64,000 nucleotides of DNA from JBFGCM01 sp041581135 (GTDB lineage Bacteria; Actinomycetota; Acidimicrobiia; Spongiisociales; UBA5794), in the NCBI GenBank assembly GCA_041581135.1, contig JBFGCM010000002.1, forward strand, positions 1 to 64,000. The letters run 5' to 3'. Below the pieces are notes generated by a model, which was not told the DNA's origin, did not search any database, and saw only the letters and a list, made by a program, of their open reading frames with translations. The translations under genes were made by a program, and so were the position numbers. This document shows, one piece after another, positions 59,140 through 64,000 of this stretch (positions within the stretch are counted from its first letter, which is position 1; the number at the start of each line of letters is the position of its first letter).

Positions 59140-60432
59140 ATGCGAATGACACCACGCCTGGTGCTGACGGTCGCGTTCGCCGCCATCCTCGTGGCGCTAC
59201 CTGCTGCACAGGCGGGCGCCGGCCACGAGGACGATCCACGCACCAAGAACCTTCACCCGATGGGCCACATCGAGGAACCGGCGAGTCTCATCTATGGACC
59301 GCCGAACATCCACACTGACATCGCATTCTGGGGCAAGATCGCCTTTCAGGGGAGCTGGCTCGGATTCGACATCCGCGACATCAGCGCACCGGGGAACCCC
59401 AAGCACGTGTCGTCGACTGTCTGCGAGGGCAACCAGGGTGACGTCGTGGTGTGGGACGACGTGCTGGTTCGATCGTGGAACTCACCGGCGTCTGGCACCC
59501 AGGAATGTGACGGCAGCACCGTGCCCGCCGGCTTCGAGGGGCTCCACATCTTCGACGTGAGCAATCTCGCGGATCCGGAGCTCGTAGCGGCGGTGGACCT
59601 CAGTGACGGAGCGATTGCCGGCCGCTGCGGCTCGCACACCGCCACCGGAGTGCCGGACCCGGCCAACAACCGGCTTCTCATCTACAACAACGGCAGCCAA
59701 TGCGATGGCATCGACATCGTCGAGGTTCCTCTGGACGACCCGGCGAGCGCCGTCTACGTGGGGACCGAGCTGGCGGGGCGAGAGTGCCACGACACGGGCG
59801 TGATCCTGGGTGACGCCATGATGGCTGCATGCGCCGGAGACGGCGGCTTCACCGTGTGGACCTTGACCGGACCGGGGTCCCTGGAGGATCCGGACGTGTT
59901 GTACTCGCGCGACATCGACGGGGTCGGCATCGGCCACTCGGCGATATTCACCTACGACGGCGAAGTCATCGTGTTCGGTCACGAACCCGGAGGTGGCGTG
60001 GCCGCGAACTGCCAGGAGACCTCGGCTGTCCTCGACAAGTCGGCGTTGTTCTTCGAAGCGGCCACGGGCGACCTGCTGGGCATGTGGACGCTGCCCCGCC
60101 CACAGACTGCGAGCGAGAACTGCACGATCCACAACTACAACGTGGTGCCGCTGGCCGACCGGTATGTGCTGGTGAGCGGCAACTACCAATCGGGAACCAG
60201 CGTCGTCGACTTCACGAACCCGGCGAAGGCCGTGGAGCTGGCCTACTCCGATCCGCCGCCTATCGACCCGTTCGACATCGGCGGGGCGTGGTCGTCGTAC
60301 TGGTACAACAACTTCATCTACGAGACGAACATCACCGAAGGCCTGAACATCTTCCGCTTCAGCGGAAAGCAGACGGCCGGTGCATTGAAGCTGGACCACC
60401 TGAATCCACAGACGGTCGAAGACACCCTGTAG
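59140..60432 (+). CDS. Secreted LVIVD-repeat beta-propeller-like protein
   Basis: A 430-residue exported protein. Signal peptide (about 1-25, ends AQAGA). The mature part has repeats such as LGFDIRDISAPGNPKHV, LHIFDVSNLADPELVAAV and TSVVDFTNPAKAVELAY, the pattern of LVIVD/choice-of-anchor-like propellers, with several cysteines (VCEGN, QECDGS, RCGSH, QCDG, ECHD). It is probably periplasmic or extracellular and binds ligands. ATG 59140 follows AGGGAGGAATTGACC. A terminator-like hairpin follows its stop. No enzyme motif. Confidence 0.85.
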   Translation: MRMTPRLVLTVAFAAILVALPAAQAGAGHEDDPRTKNLHPMGHIEEPASLIYGPPNIHTDIAFWGKIAFQGSWLGFDIRDISAPGNPKHVSSTVCEGNQGDVVVWDDVLVRSWNSPASGTQECDGSTVPAGFEGLHIFDVSNLADPELVAAVDLSDGAIAGRCGSHTATGVPDPANNRLLIYNNGSQCDGIDIVEVPLDDPASAVYVGTELAGRECHDTGVILGDAMMAACAGDGGFTVWTLTGPGSLEDPDVLYSRDIDGVGIGHSAIFTYDGEVIVFGHEPGGGVAANCQETSAVLDKSALFFEAATGDLLGMWTLPRPQTASENCTIHNYNVVPLADRYVLVSGNYQSGTSVVDFTNPAKAVELAYSDPPPIDPFDIGGAWSSYWYNNFIYETNITEGLNIFRFSGKQTAGALKLDHLNPQTVEDTL

Positions 60433-60441
60433 CCGGATCTG

Positions 60442-60474
60442 GAGGGGGCCCGGGACCGCTTCTCGGGCCCCCTC
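60442..60474 (+). terminator. GC-rich hairpin after LVIVD gene
   Basis: Perfect 11-bp arms GAGGGGGCCCG / CGGGCCCCCTC with an 11-nt loop, 10 bp past the stop. No poly-T follows. Confidence 0.65.
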
Positions 60475-60641
60475 GGCTACCTGCCGCTCCGGAGCCCGAC
60501 GGCTCGTGACGTCCGGCCCCTGGCCGAGCGACCTTCGAATCGAGACACTGGAGTTACACAGGGGGGACCGCTGGAAGGCGGTCACAGTGGCAGGGATCGC
60601 CCAGTGTGCCCCGGACGCCTCGCACAGGAGGGAACCGGATC

Positions 60642-61682
60642 ATGAGAAGACTCCTCATCGTCTTTGTCGCGCTCGCTCTGGCCATCGGCATGGTGGGCGC
60701 AGTACCGGCAAGTGCCGTCGAGAACCCCGCGGTCGTGGTGGTGTTCGAGCCCGGCGGCATGGACAACCCGTTCAACGCGCTGATCAACGACGGGCTCGAC
60801 GACGCCGAGATGGAGCTCGGCTTCGACATCAGCCGCTGGTTCACGGCCGACGACCCCGGCATCGCCCCCGATGTCACAGCCTTGGCCGCGTCCGGTGACT
60901 GGGATCTGATCGTCGGCGCCGGCTTTCGCGTCGTATTGGAGATGGAAGGTGCGGTGGCGGCATACCCCGACCAGCGGTTCACCGCCGTCGACGCCGGCTA
61001 CGAGACCGCCTATCCCAACGTCTCGGCGGTGTTCTTCCTGACCAATGAGCCAGCGTTCATGGCCGGATACGCGGCCGCCGGATTGAGCGCCACCGGGGTG
61101 GTCGGCGTGTACGGCGGCATTCAGTTCCCGGGGGTGACGATCTTCATGGACGGGTATGCGCTCGGAGTCGAGTACTACAACGCCCGACACGGCACCGACG
61201 TGCAGGTGCTGGGGTGGGATCCCCACCTTCAGGAGGGACTGTTCATCAACACGTTCGCCAGCTCGCGTCTGGGCCGGTTCGCCACGATGCAGCTGTTCCG
61301 TGATGGCGCCGACACCGTGTTCTCCGTGGCGGGCGCCTTACCGGCGCTGGGCACGCTCGAGGCGGCCGAGTTCTGGAAGGAACGCGGGCATGACGTACGG
61401 GTGATCCTGCCCGACGTCGACTGGTTCGAGATCGTCGGCGACCCGAACGAGATCCTGTTGACGAGTGTCATCAAGGACTTTGGACTCGGCATCCTGCATC
61501 AGATCGAGGCGCTGCTCGACGGCACGTGGGCGCCCGGGTTCGTCCTGGAGGACCTGGCCTCCGGTGGCGTGGCCATGGCGCCGTACCACGCGCTGGCCGA
61601 TGACGTGCCCCGCAGCTTGCAGCGTGAGGTGAGGATGGTGCAGCGCGGCATCATCCGCGGGTTGATCCCGACGCTGCCGTAG
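60642..61682 (+). CDS. BMP/PnrA-type substrate-binding protein
   Basis: A 346-residue exported protein of the BMP (PnrA-like) family, the binding components of nucleoside or purine ABC importers. Signal peptide (about 1-25, ends PASA), no lipobox Cys. The two-lobed fold begins NPAVVVVFEPGGMDNPFN, with DLIVGAGFRV, NVSAVFFLTNEPAFMAGYAA and VGVYGGIQFPGVTIFMDGYA at ligand positions. ATG 60642 follows AGGAGGGAACC. No permease or ATPase gene is adjacent, so it is an orphan binding protein here. Confidence 0.87.
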   Translation: MRRLLIVFVALALAIGMVGAVPASAVENPAVVVVFEPGGMDNPFNALINDGLDDAEMELGFDISRWFTADDPGIAPDVTALAASGDWDLIVGAGFRVVLEMEGAVAAYPDQRFTAVDAGYETAYPNVSAVFFLTNEPAFMAGYAAAGLSATGVVGVYGGIQFPGVTIFMDGYALGVEYYNARHGTDVQVLGWDPHLQEGLFINTFASSRLGRFATMQLFRDGADTVFSVAGALPALGTLEAAEFWKERGHDVRVILPDVDWFEIVGDPNEILLTSVIKDFGLGILHQIEALLDGTWAPGFVLEDLASGGVAMAPYHALADDVPRSLQREVRMVQRGIIRGLIPTLP

Positions 61683-61688
61683 CGGCAA

Positions 61689-61728
61689 GTGAGGACCGCA
61701 CCCGCTGGAACCCCGGCTGCGGCCTCAC
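61689..61728 (+). terminator. Bulged hairpin after the BMP gene
   Basis: GTGAGG-A-CCGCA pairs with TGCGG-CCTCAC (11 bp, one bulged A), 6 bp after the stop, with no T-tract. Confidence 0.5.
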
Positions 61729-61801
61729 CCGGCAAGACACCCGTCGCGTCAGGTACGAACTCCCCTAGCGAATGGCGGTGCCCGGCTGCGACGCTCAGGG
61801 T

Positions 61802-62629
61802 GTGAACGCCATACTCGAGGCTCGTGATCTGGCCCCGAATGTGCGGTATTTCCGCGTCGAGGCGCCCAAGGTGGCGGCCAAACGCAAGCCGGGGCAGTTC
61901 GTCATCGTGCGGGTGGCCGAACACGGCGAACGCATACCCCTCACCATCGCCGACGCCGACCCGGCCGGGGGCTGGATCGCGCTCATCGTGCAGTCGGTCG
62001 GCAAGACCACGATGACGATGAACAGACTCGAGGCGGGAGACCACCTCTTGGATCTGGCCGGACCGCTGGGGACGCCGTCTCACATCGAGCGCTTCGGCAC
62101 CGTCGTCGTGGTGGGTGGCGGTGTGGGCACCGCCATCGCCTACCCCACCGCAGCCGCATTCGACGAGGCCGGCAACCGGGTGCTGTCCATCATCGGAGGT
62201 CGCAGCCGCCCCTACATCATCCTCGAGGAAGAGCTACAGGCGGTCTCCGCCGAGGTCTACCCGTGCACCGACGACGGCTCCTACGGCTTCCACGGCCTGG
62301 TGACCGACAAGCTGGCCGAGGTCATCACCGCCGAGCCGGTCGATCGAGTGCTGGCGATCGGCCCGATTCCCATGATGGAGGCGGTTGCCGCCGTCACGGC
62401 TCCGAACGACATCCCCACCATCGTGAGCCTCAACTCGATCATGGTCGACGGCACCGGGATGTGTGGGGGGTGCCGGGTACGGGTGGGTGGCGAGCGCCGG
62501 TTCACGTGTGTCGACGGCCCCGAGTTCGACGCCCACCAGGTCGACTTCGCTCAGCTGCGAACCCGCAACTCGGCGTACGAGGCGTGGGAGCACTACCGGC
62601 GGTTGGAGTGCGCCGAGGCGTCACCGTGA
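61802..62629 (+). CDS. NfnA-like (sulfide dehydrogenase alpha / dihydroorotate DH electron-transfer type) FAD/NAD subunit
   Basis: A 275-residue ferredoxin-NADP reductase-type protein. FAD region RIPLTIADADPAGGWIALIV (about 45-64), the NAD(P)-binding start VVVVGGGVGTAIAYP (about 100-114), and a C-terminal 2Fe-2S site MCGGCRVRVGGERRFTC. These three mark the NfnA/SudA/GltB-electron-transfer subunit that works with an NfnB-type partner. GTG 61802. Its stop overlaps the NfnB-like gene by 4 nt, so the pair would form an electron-bifurcating or NADPH:ferredoxin-type oxidoreductase; direction unproven. Confidence 0.9.
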   Translation: MNAILEARDLAPNVRYFRVEAPKVAAKRKPGQFVIVRVAEHGERIPLTIADADPAGGWIALIVQSVGKTTMTMNRLEAGDHLLDLAGPLGTPSHIERFGTVVVVGGGVGTAIAYPTAAAFDEAGNRVLSIIGGRSRPYIILEEELQAVSAEVYPCTDDGSYGFHGLVTDKLAEVITAEPVDRVLAIGPIPMMEAVAAVTAPNDIPTIVSLNSIMVDGTGMCGGCRVRVGGERRFTCVDGPEFDAHQVDFAQLRTRNSAYEAWEHYRRLECAEASP

Positions 62630-64000
62630 GCGAGCTGACCCGCCGGGAGCGGATGCGACGTGACCCGGTCCCGATGCCGGAGCGAGCGCCGGAACAGCGA
62701 CGCGTCGACTTCGACGAGGTCAACCTCGGCTACACACCGCAGATGGCCGTGGCCGAGGCCGAGCGGTGTCTGTTCTGCTCCCACCCGACGTGCGTGGAAG
62801 GGTGCCCGGTGTTGGTCGACATCGTCGGGTTCCTGGAGGCGATCGTCGCCGATGACTTCGCCGCCGCCGCCGACATCATCTCCCGCGACAACTCGTTGCC
62901 GGCCATCTGTGGTCGGGTGTGCCCCCAGGAGGAGCAATGCGAGGGGGCGTGCGTGCTCGCCAAGAAGGGGAAGGCCATCCACATCGGCCACTTGGAGCGC
63001 TTCGTTGCCGACCACGCCCGCGCCCATGGCGGCGCGGTCGCCCGCCCGAAGAGGACCAGCGGCCACCGGGTGGCCGTGGTTGGCAGCGGACCGGCGGGGT
63101 TGGCATGCGCCGCCGACCTCGCCAAGGCCGGCCACCACGTGACGGTGTTCGAGGCCCTCCACCAGCTCGGCGGGGTGCTCGCCTATGGCATCCCGCGGTT
63201 CCGGCTGCCGCGTGAGGTGATCACGGCCGAGACCGAGCGTCTCGGGGCATTGGGGGTGGAGTTCCGGACCAACAGCGTCATCGGCATGAGCGACACCATC
63301 GAGGACCTGCTCACCACGGAGGGGTTCGACGCCGTGTTCGTGGGTGTCGGCGCCGGCCTGCCCCGATTCCTCGACGTTCCGGGAGAGGATCTGGTCGGGG
63401 TGTACTCGGCGAACGAGTTCCTGACCCGGGTCAACCTCATGGAGGCCTACACGGAGGAGGCCGACACCCCCGTCCTCGACCTCATCGGCAAGCGGGTCGC
63501 CGTGTTCGGCGGGGGGAACACCGCCATGGACGCCATTCGCACCGCGATCCGGCTGGGAGCGGCGCAGGCCCTCGTGCTGTATCGGCGCACGGAGGAGGAG
63601 ATGCCGGCTCGTCTCGAAGAGGTGGCCCACGCCAAGGCGGAGGGGGTGGAGATCGTGCCGTTGGTGACACCGGTGGAGCTGCTGGCCGCCGACGAGAGCG
63701 GCCATCTGGGCGGTGTCCGGCTGCAGAGGATGCGGCTAGGAGAGCCCGACGCCGGTGGTCGCCGCCGACCCGTGCCCATTGCGGGGGAGACCTTCGACCT
63801 GCAGATCGACGTCGCAATCGTCGCCATCGGCAACAGCCCCAACCCACTGCTGGCGAAGACCACGCCGGCGTTGGCCCACACCGATCGCGGCACCCTCGTG
63901 ATCGACCAGGAATCCGGCATGACGTCCATTCCGGGCGTCTTCGCCGGCGGCGACATCGTCACCGGCGGCGCCACGGTGATCCTCGCCATGGCCCAGGGTC
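62626..64000 (+). CDS. NfnB / GltD-like FAD oxidoreductase (3' truncated)
   Basis: At least 458 residues are visible; the frame runs past the right edge. N-terminal Fe-S region: CLFCSHPTCVEGCPVLVDI and CGRVCPQEEQCEGACVLAKKG, the 4Fe-4S cysteine sets shared by glutamate synthase small subunit and NfnB. Then FAD-binding VAVVGSGPAGLACAADLAKAG, the substrate-linker GGVLAYGIPRFRLPREV, and NADPH-binding VAVFGGGNTAMDAIRTA. Start GTG 62626 overlaps the NfnA-like stop. With the preceding gene it makes an NfnAB-like complex; glutamate synthase is unlikely, as no large subunit is seen. Confidence 0.93.
   Translation, partial: MSELTRRERMRRDPVPMPERAPEQRRVDFDEVNLGYTPQMAVAEAERCLFCSHPTCVEGCPVLVDIVGFLEAIVADDFAAAADIISRDNSLPAICGRVCPQEEQCEGACVLAKKGKAIHIGHLERFVADHARAHGGAVARPKRTSGHRVAVVGSGPAGLACAADLAKAGHHVTVFEALHQLGGVLAYGIPRFRLPREVITAETERLGALGVEFRTNSVIGMSDTIEDLLTTEGFDAVFVGVGAGLPRFLDVPGEDLVGVYSANEFLTRVNLMEAYTEEADTPVLDLIGKRVAVFGGGNTAMDAIRTAIRLGAAQALVLYRRTEEEMPARLEEVAHAKAEGVEIVPLVTPVELLAADESGHLGGVRLQRMRLGEPDAGGRRRPVPIAGETFDLQIDVAIVAIGNSPNPLLAKTTPALAHTDRGTLVIDQESGMTSIPGVFAGGDIVTGGATVILAMAQG

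Noticed and set aside
62626..64000. Assignment as glutamate synthase small subunit gltD
   Set aside because: It is overlapped by an NfnA-like gene and no large subunit is seen; NfnB-like is the better fit.

Overview
The window is high-GC DNA with densely packed, often overlapping genes (ATGA/GTGA junctions), many GTG starts, Thr/Ser-rich extracellular linkers, a CsoR-type copper switch and a bS22-like ribosomal micro-protein. This points to a free-living, aerobic member of the Actinomycetota; the style is Acidimicrobiia-like, but no rRNA is present to prove it. I see no phage, insertion sequence, CRISPR array or plasmid module. The stretch looks like a chromosomal housekeeping and envelope region.

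Layout. 0-9 kb: a 5'-truncated AAA ATPase, ilvD, a PAP2-kinase membrane fusion with a coupled lipoprotein, a MOSC protein, a secreted TAP-type hydrolase and a lipoprotein gene broken by an in-frame TGA. 8.8-13 kb: a queuosine-precursor-type transporter, a GNAT enzyme and a CbiMN-CbiQ-CbiO Ni/Co importer behind a Fur-family gene with a Nur-box-like site. 13-19 kb: a UvrD-like helicase with HRDC domain, a DinB protein and two PLP enzymes of sulfur amino-acid metabolism. 18.7-21.5 kb: csoR-copZ-copA copper operon under a perfect palindrome. 21.6-27 kb: a DrrA-type ABC exporter, then idi and dxs (isoprenoid precursors). 27-36 kb: dienelactone hydrolase, PAC2 protein, O-antigen-ligase-like protein, degenerate hydrolase, bS22-like gene, thrB, a second ABC-2 exporter and a PhzF protein. 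36-41 kb: tRNA-Gly(CCC), dcd, an OmpA/BON protein and small enzymes. 41-49 kb: a large FtsX permease with two ATPases, two paralogous anchored proteins and an orphan oligopeptide-type ATPase. 49-64 kb: acetyltransferase, DMT transporter, HupE-like and DUF2330 proteins, a FAD oxidoreductase with a GcvT-like partner, LVIVD and BMP-type secreted proteins, and an NfnA/NfnB-like pair cut by the right edge.

Most notable. (1) At 55832-56125 (minus) a HesB-like / CC-Se-motif protein is interrupted by TGA exactly where a Gly-Cys-Gly motif is expected. A perfect 6-bp hairpin with a GGUC loop sits 14 nt downstream, so this is a strong selenoprotein candidate. Two other genes (7947-8684 and 53890-54229) also carry in-frame TGAs, but they are more consistent with decay or sequence error. 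(2) A 49-bp inverted-repeat element occurs three times; one copy abuts the csoR operator and one copy carries covarying arm changes. (3) Metal sensing is legible in the DNA: a Nur-like box before the Ni/Co importer and a 29-bp palindrome overlapping the probable leaderless csoR promoter.

Starts were chosen from Shine-Dalgarno sequences, overlaps and family starts. Families are named from recognised motifs only; no database search was possible.
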